From Chloroflexota bacterium (GTDB lineage: Bacteria; Chloroflexota; Dormibacteria; Aeolococcales; Aeolococcaceae): DNA of 15,859 nt. Position numbers and translations under genes: made by a program. The DNA is taken from the NCBI GenBank assembly GCA_003491925.1, contig DNAU01000116.1, positions 1-15,859 of the forward strand, written 5' to 3'. Positions 7,625 to 13,156 of this stretch are shown piece after piece. The notes under the pieces were generated by a model. That model was given only the letters and a program-made list of their open reading frames with translations. It was not told the DNA's origin and ran no database searches. How positions within the stretch are numbered: the stretch's first letter is position 1; every line of letters begins with the position of its first letter.

Positions 7625-8292
7625 CGGCGAAGCCCGGGGGGCGGCTGGGGCGTGTGGCGTGGCTGTGCTCCTGATGGTCGCCCGCATGGTAGCCGCCGAC
7701 GAGGGGCCGTGCGCACCTTCGCTCACCCGGTCAACCGCGGTCCTCCGCTACGCGGGCCGCTGCCAAGGAGCCATGACGGCCCTGCAAACGGGGGGCCCAT
7801 CGCAAACTGCCCCTCTACCCCGACTCAGGCTAACCCACCCACCACCCAACTAGACGGGACGCCGCCGCTGGAGCCCGATTTCTTCCGCACCCCTACTCAG
7901 ATACCCCCGGCGGCCTCGCGGGCGTCCTACGGGGATCCCGACAGCCCCACGGGGGCGTTACACGGGTGATCGACCCGGCCGTCCCGGCGCCGGCTCGGCC
8001 TCCCCGGCTGAACATCGGCGCGCAGTCGGCCGCCGGGTCCAGTCGACCATCCCGGCCAATCACCGGCTGCGTCGCCGGCCTTCCCGGTCGGGGCTTAGCA
8101 TCCGACCCGGCGGGGTGCAAACGTCACTGGCCAGGCCCCAACCATCCAGCCCGCGCCAAGCCATCACTCTCTGGGCCGCCCGGGGACGTCCGGTATGGCA
8201 GCCTCGCACCGTTTGTCGAGGTTGGCTTGCCTGGCCCGAGGACACGAACGGGTGCCGCGGAAGCCGCGCTACGGGCGCGTAACCCGCTTCGC

Positions 8293-8376
8293 TCACTTCA
8301 GCAGCGACTCGAGGTCACTCGCCGGCTCAGGGCCGGTCACCTCCCTGTTTCTCGCAGTCTCCGTTCTATGTGCCAC
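8293..8376 (-). CDS. Candidate 27-residue small protein
   Basis: On the - strand GTG 8376 (or TTG 8379) opens a 27-codon frame ending in TGA. The peptide begins MAHRTETARNREV and ends SDLESLLK. It is hydrophilic and reads like a natural protein tail, unlike the low-complexity frames around it. It may be a real microprotein or the last piece of a decayed gene; an upstream in-frame TAG lies four codons before the GTG. No family is recognised and no clear ribosome binding site is seen. Confidence 0.22.
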   Translation of the reverse strand: MAHRTETARNREVTGPEPASDLESLLK

Positions 8377-8424
8377 CAACGCAGACTACAAGCGCCTTTA
8401 TCCCCTCCCAAACGCGGCCAAATT

Positions 8425-8437
8425 GTCAAAACTTGAC
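8425..8437. repeat. GTCAA-3-TTGAC inverted repeat
   Basis: Five-base half sites (8425-8429 and 8433-8437) around a 3-base spacer in a locally AT-richer patch. On the - strand the left half belongs to TTGACA, a perfect -35 hexamer, with a GATAAA-like sequence further on at a longer-than-usual spacing. It could be an operator over a promoter for the small frame at 8293-8376. Evidence is weak. Confidence 0.25.
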
Positions 8438-8605
8438 GCGACATGCACGTGGCCCGTCCACGGGTCCCCTCTTGATGACGCCAGCGGTGCATGGGGGGTG
8501 TTTGGTAGGGGCATACTTGATTCTATCGATGGGATAAGCGTGTCTATCTGCTGCCCACTAAGACAACAGTCTCTAGCCCTTTGCCCACCACCTGTCGCCC
8601 CTACG

Positions 8606-8619
8606 CCACCGTACGGTGG
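8606..8619. repeat. 14-bp perfect palindrome
   Basis: CCACCGTACGGTGG has no spacer. Such sites can bind a dimeric regulator or a recombinase. It lies about 100 bases beyond the 3' end of the ParB-like gene, in DNA without a recognised gene, so it is not an obvious promoter operator. Confidence 0.4.
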
Positions 8620-8631
8620 GAGACACGCGCC

Positions 8632-8651
8632 CCGGAGATTCGCCGGAGATT
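8632..8651. repeat. Tandem 9-bp direct repeat, 11-bp period
   Basis: CCGGAGATT occurs at 8632-8640 and 8643-8651. The spacing of one helical turn puts both copies on the same DNA face, as seen for arm-type recombinase sites or small iterons. Only two copies are present. Confidence 0.35.
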
Positions 8652-8716
8652 GCTTGCAGCCCCTGTTTCCACGGGTGCGCCCGGGCGGCTGGGACCTTGC
8701 CGCCATCGTCCGCCGT

Positions 8717-9346
8717 TCAGTGCGCCCTTGGATAGAACCCCCATCGCTTCAGCAGAGTTAGACGGGTCGCACCATAGATGATCTCAAGGTGATCCGGAAT
8801 GCCAGCGATAAGGTATGCCGTGATTCGCGCGTGGCCCTCAACGAAGATGATCGGGTTGCCGAATGAAGTGCCGATCGCGATGGTCCGAGGCAGTGGCTCG
8901 CCCCTTTGAATTCGCCCCGCGATCTTCCAGATCACATCCTGCGGGATCTCGTCCAGAATCGTCGGGTCCTTTTCGGAAATGCGCCGAGCTCCAATAGTTG
9001 GCAACCAAGTGTCCTGCGACAGCCTTCTCCATTCGCCGGCGTCGGCGTAACGCAAGTGTTCTACGTCCTTCGGCCCGATAGCTACCAGGTTCCACAACAG
9101 CCGATCCGGCCATCCTTGGAACAGGTGAGCACTCCCACGCCAACCTCGATACGTCGCTAGAAGGCAATGCCGACGCTGATTCTGATCGGCATCGGTCAAG
9201 TCCGCGTCTAACAACATCGCAGGTGTGACACCGCATCGAGCCATGTTGGGCTTGACGTAGTCCGGCCCCCAGCGAGTCGATTCGAACTCCGCTTTGAGGA
9301 ATTCAGCCACCATCTCGTTTTCGCTCGCCGGCCGGAGAACTCGCAT
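8717..9346 (-). CDS. ParB-like (GHxR) protein of unknown function
   Basis: From ATG 9346 this encodes 209 residues. Near the C-terminus IIFVEGHARITAYLIAG (about 164-180) resembles the ParB/sulfiredoxin-type nucleotide-binding motif G-H-x-R that follows a hydrophobic strand. The preceding PLPRTIAIGTSFGNP fits the strand before it in ParB-like folds. The N-terminal two thirds contains several Trp residues and LLATYRGWRGSAHLFQGWP (about 80-98), with no motif I recognise. Unlike plasmid ParB there is no obvious helix-turn-helix after the motif, and the protein ends 35 residues later, so partitioning is unlikely. ParB-like domains in accessory proteins can be CTPases, NTPases or nucleases; which applies is not visible. 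I chose ATG 9346 because the upstream extension to 9529 is Arg/Ser/Ala-rich and lacks a ribosome binding site. A 6-bp hairpin sits directly before the ATG. Confidence 0.7.
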   Translation of the reverse strand: MRVLRPASENEMVAEFLKAEFESTRWGPDYVKPNMARCGVTPAMLLDADLTDADQNQRRHCLLATYRGWRGSAHLFQGWPDRLLWNLVAIGPKDVEHLRYADAGEWRRLSQDTWLPTIGARRISEKDPTILDEIPQDVIWKIAGRIQRGEPLPRTIAIGTSFGNPIIFVEGHARITAYLIAGIPDHLEIIYGATRLTLLKRWGFYPRAH

Positions 9347-9367
9347 CGGAAGATACTGACACTTCCG
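9347..9367. repeat. Inverted repeat immediately upstream of the ParB-like start codon
   Basis: CGGAAG (9347-9352) and CTTCCG (9362-9367) enclose nine bases and abut the ATG at 9346. In the - strand transcript this would form a hairpin ending at the start codon. It replaces any Shine-Dalgarno sequence and could be an operator or a translational control element. Confidence 0.35.
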
Positions 9368-9584
9368 AGGTCGCCGGGCGACGTCCTGGCGAAGCTCAAG
9401 AGCGTACGAGGCACGCGAGTATGTGGCCGGCGCCCGTTGGGGGATCAACAGGAAACGACGCCCCTCAATATGGGGCGAGCTATCGCGCCAAGCTTCCTGA
9501 CGCGCGCAGGATCGCCGCCGAGGCCCCACCGGCCGGTGTCCAATGCATCAGGGAGGAATTCGAGGGAGCTTCATTGTGACGCTT

Positions 9585-10394
9585 CTAGGGGATGACGAAC
9601 GGCTCCAGATCGCCGACGGTGCTGCGCAGCTCGGCCAGGATGTGCCAAAGCATTTGGCTGGCCTCGGGATACTTGTTTCTAAGCCCAACATCCACAGCTA
9701 TGCGCGGGGTGCCGCTGACCGTCACCTCCACTTCGGACTCAGTAGGCTCTGGTCGGCCGGGGAAACCAAACTTGGCGACTTCTGAGCCGTCTACAGCGAA
9801 CCCAGGGACGGTCTGATTGATGATGTCTCCTCGGACCTTGGTGGTGGACACCGCTTCATCCAACCCTAAAGCCAGCACGATCAGACGACGGTGCTTATCA
9901 GCATTGTTGAGGCTATTGAGGACTGCGAGTGGATGGACGTGCCGTTCCTTCGGCCCAACCTGGTAGGGCTGCATCTCCTCGACGATTGCCTTGGCCTGGA
10001 CCGCCATGCCTTCAACGGCACTCAGATAACGGCTGCGCACCTTAGGGTCGCGGACGACGAACTTCCGGCCGGTTCTCTCCCACGGGTCAACGGACTCGGC
10101 GGGGAAGTAGAGGAGTTTGTTTCGCCGTCGCCTGGGGACGAGGCCGCACCTGATGTGGTCGAGACAACTTCGCATGTTCTCGATTACGTCACCGAGGACC
10201 ACCGCCATCATGGGATCAGGTTGCTCGGTGAACCTGAGCCGGTAGAGCCAGATGTGTCGCTGTCTCTTCGGTTGCACCACCCGTTCAACGACGTAGGGAT
10301 GACGCGCCGCGAACGTGGCGGCTGCTGCATCGAACTCTTTGAGGTGCTGTTCTGCTCGATCGAGCTTGAGCCCCCAGGATTCCTTGGTGGCCAC
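9585..10394 (-). CDS. Conserved hypothetical protein with a GD-x-hNxRSxLDH-type motif
   Basis: From GTG 10394 this encodes 269 residues. It starts with an amphipathic segment WGLKLDRAEQHLKEFDAA, followed by a beta-rich stretch, then VLGDVIENMRSCLDHIRCG at about 67-85. The pattern (I/L)GD-x2-x-N-x-RS-x-LDH is one I recognise from many bacterial proteins of unknown function, often in accessory regions. A second helical block with LNSLNNADKHRRLIVLAL (about 158-175) and a beta-rich C-terminus complete it. No signal peptide or membrane segment is visible. The longer frame up to 10721 is not credible: its N-terminus (AEREGFEPSIR) is the antisense of the tRNA fragment at 10661-10720. GTG 10394 has AAAGGA six bases upstream; ATG 10412 is a weaker alternative without a good ribosome binding site. 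It is probably the last gene of the island before its right end. Confidence 0.75.
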   Translation of the reverse strand: MATKESWGLKLDRAEQHLKEFDAAAATFAARHPYVVERVVQPKRQRHIWLYRLRFTEQPDPMMAVVLGDVIENMRSCLDHIRCGLVPRRRRNKLLYFPAESVDPWERTGRKFVVRDPKVRSRYLSAVEGMAVQAKAIVEEMQPYQVGPKERHVHPLAVLNSLNNADKHRRLIVLALGLDEAVSTTKVRGDIINQTVPGFAVDGSEVAKFGFPGRPEPTESEVEVTVSGTPRIAVDVGLRNKYPEASQMLWHILAELRSTVGDLEPFVIP

Positions 10395-10543
10395 GCGCCA
10401 TCCTTTATCCATGCCCGAGAAGGCGACGGAGATGCAAACCACCCAAAGGTTACGCGGATCCCCCACCCCGAGTTCGCGGTGATCGCCGCGATCGGACCGA
10501 TCCGCTCGATCCAGTGGGAAGGCCCCGCTGCCAGCGCCTCCCT

Positions 10544-10564
10544 GATGCCAACCCCGATGCCAAC
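10544..10564. repeat. Direct repeat left of the att core (possible integrase arm site)
   Basis: GATGCCAAC occurs at 10544-10552 and 10556-10564, 12 bases apart, about 100 bases left of the tRNA-Ser fragment. Paired short direct repeats at this distance from a core are typical of arm-type sites bound by the N-terminal domain of tyrosine integrases. No binding data can be inferred. Confidence 0.4.
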
Positions 10565-10626
10565 TGGGAGTCGGAGCAAGTCGGTTCCTGACAGTCTGGC
10601 TATCAGGTTCCGAATTCAGGGGCGGC

Positions 10627-10655
10627 CCCAGACGGGGCCTGACGGGTCGTCTGGG
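10627..10655. repeat. Inverted repeat abutting the tRNA-Ser fragment
   Basis: CCCAGACG (10627-10634) pairs with CGTCTGGG (10648-10655) around a 13-base loop, and CTTTC follows on the + strand. It resembles a weak intrinsic terminator that would insulate the element end, or a structured part of the attachment site. Confidence 0.4.
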
Positions 10656-10660
10656 CTTTC

Positions 10661-10720
10661 TGGAAATGCGGTATACGGGGTCAACTCGTATCGAGGGTTC
10701 GAATCCCTCTCGCTCCGCCA
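10661..10720 (+). tRNA. 3' half of tRNA-Ser(GGA): attachment site
   Basis: The right part of a class II tRNA is clearly readable. It has the anticodon loop CTGGAAA (10660-10666, anticodon GGA) and the 3' anticodon strand TGCGG. It has a long variable arm in which TACGGG pairs with CTCGTA, and a T arm GAGGG/TTCGAAT/CCCTC (10693-10709). The acceptor strand TCGCTCC is followed by discriminator G and an encoded CCA (10718-10720). The 5' half is missing: the bases before the loop do not give CCGCA, and no D arm or GGAGCGA acceptor strand is found upstream. A tRNA cut at the anticodon loop is the classic trace of tyrosine-integrase insertion, where the 3' half is the duplicated att core. Base composition rises to its right, so I infer that the element lies to the left and that this is its right end (attR). 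Confidence 0.85.
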
Positions 10721-10773
10721 AATCTATTGCAGCATAAGGGATATCCGGCGCTCCGGCGGCCGGCTCGGAGGCT

Positions 10774-10805
10774 GGGCCAAGGGCCTCTGGAGGCCCTTGT
10801 GGCCC
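10774..10805 (+). terminator. Strong hairpin between the att core and the integrase
   Basis: GGGCCAAGGGCC (10774-10785) pairs with GGCCCTT (10792-10798) and, after a two-base bulge, GGCCC (10801-10805), with a six-base loop. It could be the native terminator of the tRNA-Ser gene carried in the right flank, although no T-run follows, or a structural part of the att region. Confidence 0.4.
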
Positions 10806-10822
10806 AATAGAGTCCCAATAGA
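10803..10822. repeat. Direct repeat right of the att core (possible integrase arm site)
   Basis: CCCAATAGA occurs at 10803-10811 and 10814-10822, an 11-bp period, about 85 bases right of the tRNA fragment and 25 bases before the integrase start. This fits arm-type sites that double as an autoregulatory operator over the integrase promoter. Confidence 0.45.
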
Positions 10823-10846
10823 CGCTGCGGAGCTACCATTCTGGTC

Positions 10847-12088
10847 ATGGAAAAGCCGGTCGCCGCGGCCGACTCTGGGGGGTCGGGTACCCCTGCGCGC
10901 GGCACCTCCAAACGGACGTCGCGGAGGCGAGCCCGGCGCGGTAATGGGGAGGGCAGCGTCCGGCGGCGGTCGACCGGCAGCTGGGAGGCCCGGTTTGCAG
11001 TCGTGGACGCAGCGGGACAGCTCCGCCGGCAGTCCTTCTTCGCCCCGACCCGCCGCGAGGCGGAGCAGCGGCTGCGGGAGGCGCTGAGCCAGCGCGATGG
11101 GGGAGTAGTCGCCCCGGGACCCCGGGAGACGGTCGAGCGCTTCCTCGCCACCTGGCTGGAGGGTGTCAAACCGCGGCTGCGGCCGAACACCTGGGCCCGC
11201 TACGAGGAGCATGTCCGGCTCCACCTCGGGCCCACGGTGGGCCGGGTGCCCTTGACCCGGCTCTCACCGAATGACGTCCAACGCGCCCACGCCGCCCTGC
11301 TGGGGAGGGGGCTGGCCCCCGAGACGGTGCGGCGGGCCCACGCCACCCTGCGGGCCGCGCTCCAGGACGCCCTCCGCTGGCGGCTGATCGCCTCCAACCC
11401 GGCGGCCCTCGTGAGGCCGCCCCGGGCGCCCCAGCGGGAGATGGCGGCCCTCAGCTTGGCGGAGACCCGGGCGCTGCTCCAGGCCTCCCGTGGCGGGCCC
11501 CTGGAGGCGCTCTGGGTCCTGGCGGTCACGACCGGGCTGCGCCAGGGCGAGCTACTCGCGCTGCGGTGGGAGGATGTCGACCTCGAGGGTGGTTCGCTGC
11601 GGGTGACGGGAACCCTGACCCGGGTGGCGCGGGAGGCGCCTGCCGAGGGTCAGCCGAAGACCCACCAGGTCATCGCCCCGCCCGAGACGGCCCACTCGCG
11701 CCGCCGCGTCGATATCGGCAGCCTGGCCGTCGAGGCCCTCCGCGTCCATCGGGGGCGTCAGGCAGAGGAGCGACTCCGGGCGGCGAACCTCTGGGTGGAC
11801 AAGGATCTCGTGTTCTGCGGGCCCATGGGCGGCTACCTGCATCGCGACCAGGTGGACCGCCAGCTAAAGAGGTTGCTCGCCGAGGCCACCCTACCGGTGA
11901 TCCGGTTCCACGATCTTCGTCACACGGCTGCCACCCTCCTCCTCGGGCGGGACGTCAACCCCAAGAAGGTCTCCGAGATGCTGGGACATTCCACCGTGGC
12001 GATCACCCTCGACACCTACAGCCACGTCCTGCCCGGGATGCACCGTCAGGCAGCCCTGATCATGGACGAGCTGCTGTCCGACAATTAG
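10847..12088 (+). CDS. int: Tyrosine recombinase/integrase
   Basis: This 413-residue protein cuts and rejoins DNA at att sites. Residues about 28-85 are a basic arm-binding domain (RRGNGEGSVRRRSTGSWEAR). Residues about 92-195 are the SAM-like core-binding domain (TVERFLATWLEGVKPRLRPN), and about 200-413 the catalytic domain. Catalytic residues visible are R232 in TGLRQGELLALRW, H355 and R358 in FHDLRHTAATL, H381 in LGHSTVAITL, and the nucleophile Y391 in DTYSHV. The beta-hairpin lysine is unclear: the usual PKT-x-x-SRR reads as PPETAHSRRRVDI (278-290), with E280 in its place, while PKT at 270-272 lies a few residues earlier. The start is ATG 10847; the ribosome binding site is weak. It lies 126 bases right of the tRNA-Ser fragment and 17 bases left of a tRNA-Pro-like arm. 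Its GC-rich codons match the right flank rather than the left cargo. Confidence 0.92.
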   Translation: MEKPVAAADSGGSGTPARGTSKRTSRRRARRGNGEGSVRRRSTGSWEARFAVVDAAGQLRRQSFFAPTRREAEQRLREALSQRDGGVVAPGPRETVERFLATWLEGVKPRLRPNTWARYEEHVRLHLGPTVGRVPLTRLSPNDVQRAHAALLGRGLAPETVRRAHATLRAALQDALRWRLIASNPAALVRPPRAPQREMAALSLAETRALLQASRGGPLEALWVLAVTTGLRQGELLALRWEDVDLEGGSLRVTGTLTRVAREAPAEGQPKTHQVIAPPETAHSRRRVDIGSLAVEALRVHRGRQAEERLRAANLWVDKDLVFCGPMGGYLHRDQVDRQLKRLLAEATLPVIRFHDLRHTAATLLLGRDVNPKKVSEMLGHSTVAITLDTYSHVLPGMHRQAALIMDELLSDN

Positions 12089-12101
12089 GCGGCCGTAGAA
12101 A

Positions 12102-12140
12102 GTCAGCGCGCTTGCTTTGGGAGCAAGAGTCCCGGCTGAC
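12102..12140 (+). other. tRNA-Pro(UGG)-like anticodon arm in a hairpin: possible second att site
   Basis: CTTGC-TTTGGGA-GCAAG (12111-12127) is a perfect 5-bp stem with a 7-base loop whose middle bases TGG match a tRNA-Pro(UGG) anticodon. The GCGCG before it and AG after it also fit the tRNA-Pro consensus as I remember it (matching segment 12106-12129). The T arm and acceptor are absent, so this is not a whole tRNA. GTCAGC (12102-12107) and GCTGAC (12135-12140) enclose it in an outer stem. It begins 17 bases after the integrase stop, where many actinobacterial elements keep their attP. It could instead be a simple terminator-like hairpin. Confidence 0.4.
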
Positions 12141-12141
12141 C

Positions 12142-12157
12142 CCTGCAGAAACGCAGG
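12142..12157. repeat. Hairpin CCTGC/GCAGG
   Basis: A 5-bp stem (12142-12146 and 12153-12157) with a six-base loop, directly following the tRNA-Pro-like arm. It is the second of three consecutive hairpins between the integrase and the YbjN-like gene. Confidence 0.35.
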
Positions 12158-12159
12158 CG

Positions 12160-12181
12160 GCGCGACAGGCTCATGTCGCGC
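12160..12181. repeat. 8-bp hairpin GCGCGACA/TGTCGCGC
   Basis: A perfect 8-bp stem (12160-12167 and 12174-12181) around a six-base loop, the strongest of the three hairpins after the integrase. There is no T-run, so it is not a standard terminator. It may be part of an att region, an operator, or a leader structure for the gene starting at 12236. Confidence 0.45.
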
Positions 12182-12235
12182 TGCAGGCCGACACTGGGCT
12201 TGCAGGGACCAGCGACCAGAGGACGTCGAACCACC

Positions 12236-13114
12236 GTGAACACCAGCGACCGCACCGGACTGTACCAGAGCCTTCTCACCACCTTCCTCGCTCACGCCAA
12301 GGAGAGGGGTTACATCGTTATTGGGGTGCTCGGACGGTCCGAGGAGTACGTCCAGTTCATGGTCCACGACGACCGGGTCTCTGGCGAGGTGGGCTCGCGC
12401 CAGTGGTCGGAGCCTGAACGGCCCCTTCCCGGGGCCGCGGTCAGGGCCCTGGGGCGCCTCGGCTTCGTGGGCGGCGGCCCGGAGCGCAACTTCGCCCGGG
12501 ACGGGCTGCCCCGCTCGGCCGGCAAGCTCGCCAAGCTCACCGACACCCTGCTGCGCACCGCGTACGACCTTGACGAGGACTTCTCCCCGGTGGTGCATGA
12601 GATCCATCTGAACGACGTCACCCTGCCGCGGGCGGAGCCGTTCACCTGCGAGATGATCGCGGCCCACCTGCGCGACCACGCCACCCACTTCCTCCGTGAC
12701 GAGGACGGGGACTTCCGGGTGGAGCTCAACCTTCCCGACGGCGGCGGGCGGATCGTCCTCTGGTTCGTGGCCGACGGGAAGGACGGCCAGATCTACCACG
12801 TGCACGCGCACCCACCCGAGGGTCAGGGCCCTCCGACGCGGACGGGGGCGCTGGAGCGCTGCAACACCTGGAACCGCCTGCACCGGTGGCCGAAGGCGTG
12901 CGTCATGGACGTGGAGGACGGGACCTGGCGAATCGTCCTGGGGGCCGATATCGACCTCTCGCCCGGGATCACGCGCAGCCTCTTCGACACCTTCACCGAA
13001 CGGACGGTGGGTTCCATGATCGAGTTCTGGACCCCGACCACTGCCGGCGGGGGCGCCTCCCAGGGCAGCGGTGGCGAGGAGCCCAGCCACCGCCAGGGCA
13101 CGGACGGTGCCTGA
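12236..13114 (+). CDS. YbjN-domain (TY-chaperone-like) protein
   Basis: From GTG 12236 this encodes 292 residues. The second half, from about residue 140 (EPFTCEMIAAHLRDH) through CNTWNRLHRWPKACVMD to GITRSLFDTFTERTVGSMIEFW, has the layout of YbjN/type III chaperone-like domains: a helix, a beta sheet, then a CN-x-WN-x4-RWPKA strand-helix element. The first half (LYQSLLTTFLAHAKERGYIV and KLAKLTDTLLRTAYDL) looks like the N-terminal TY-Chap-type domain found with it in Actinobacteria. Such proteins are thought to bind peptides as chaperones; the partner is unknown. The C-terminal 25 residues are Gly/Ser-rich and disordered. I prefer GTG 12236 because the frame from ATG 12173 would add residues encoded by the hairpin region. 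It is probably chromosomal rather than cargo, and it lies 42 bases before the nuclease gene in the same direction, so the two may be co-transcribed. Confidence 0.8.
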   Translation: MNTSDRTGLYQSLLTTFLAHAKERGYIVIGVLGRSEEYVQFMVHDDRVSGEVGSRQWSEPERPLPGAAVRALGRLGFVGGGPERNFARDGLPRSAGKLAKLTDTLLRTAYDLDEDFSPVVHEIHLNDVTLPRAEPFTCEMIAAHLRDHATHFLRDEDGDFRVELNLPDGGGRIVLWFVADGKDGQIYHVHAHPPEGQGPPTRTGALERCNTWNRLHRWPKACVMDVEDGTWRIVLGADIDLSPGITRSLFDTFTERTVGSMIEFWTPTTAGGGASQGSGGEEPSHRQGTDGA

Positions 13115-13156
13115 GCCGTAGAGTTCGCTGAGCCATGGTCCGCCAGGTCAGCTGAG

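Larger units (their letters stand above)
7625..8716. other. Long stretch without a convincing large gene
   Basis: About 1.1 kb, C-rich on the + strand in its first half and noticeably lower in GC around 8340-8580. The open frames here (for example + 7966-8436, + 8195-8761, - 8398-8706) have erratic composition with many Pro, Arg, Ser and Cys, overlap one another, and show no domain or ribosome binding site. I take them as chance frames in GC-rich DNA. Seen in it are a candidate small reading frame (8293-8376), an inverted repeat (8425-8437), a perfect palindrome (8606-8619) and a tandem direct repeat (8632-8651). It may be a decayed-gene junction between two cargo segments or hold unrecognised RNA or replication/transfer sites. 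No tRNA or CRISPR array is seen. Confidence 0.5.

Noticed and set aside
7472..7726. - strand 84-residue frame overlapping the protease start as GTGA
   Set aside because: The overlap looks like coupling, but the peptide is Ala/Pro/Arg/Ser-rich without domain character, and the protease has its own ribosome binding site. Probably chance.
7966..8761. Frames of 156 and 188 residues on the + strand in the gene-poor block
   Set aside because: They overlap each other in different frames, with erratic composition, no motif and no ribosome binding site.
9347..9529. 61-residue N-terminal extension of the ParB-like protein
   Set aside because: The extension is irregular, lacks a ribosome binding site, and includes the hairpin 9347-9367. 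ATG 9346 is a better boundary.
10395..10721. N-terminal extension of the 9585-10394 protein starting AEREGFEPSIR
   Set aside because: This peptide is the antisense translation of the tRNA-Ser 3' end, a well-known annotation artefact. The real start is GTG 10394, which has a good ribosome binding site.
12090..12170. Complete tRNA-Pro gene
   Set aside because: Only the anticodon arm and neighbouring bases match. No pairing acceptor stem, D arm or T arm (TTCxA loop) can be drawn.
12173..12235. ATG 12173 start for the YbjN-like protein
   Set aside because: It would translate part of the hairpin at 12160-12181 and adds a Cys/Arg/Gly-rich segment unlike the domain. GTG 12236 begins right before the conserved helix.
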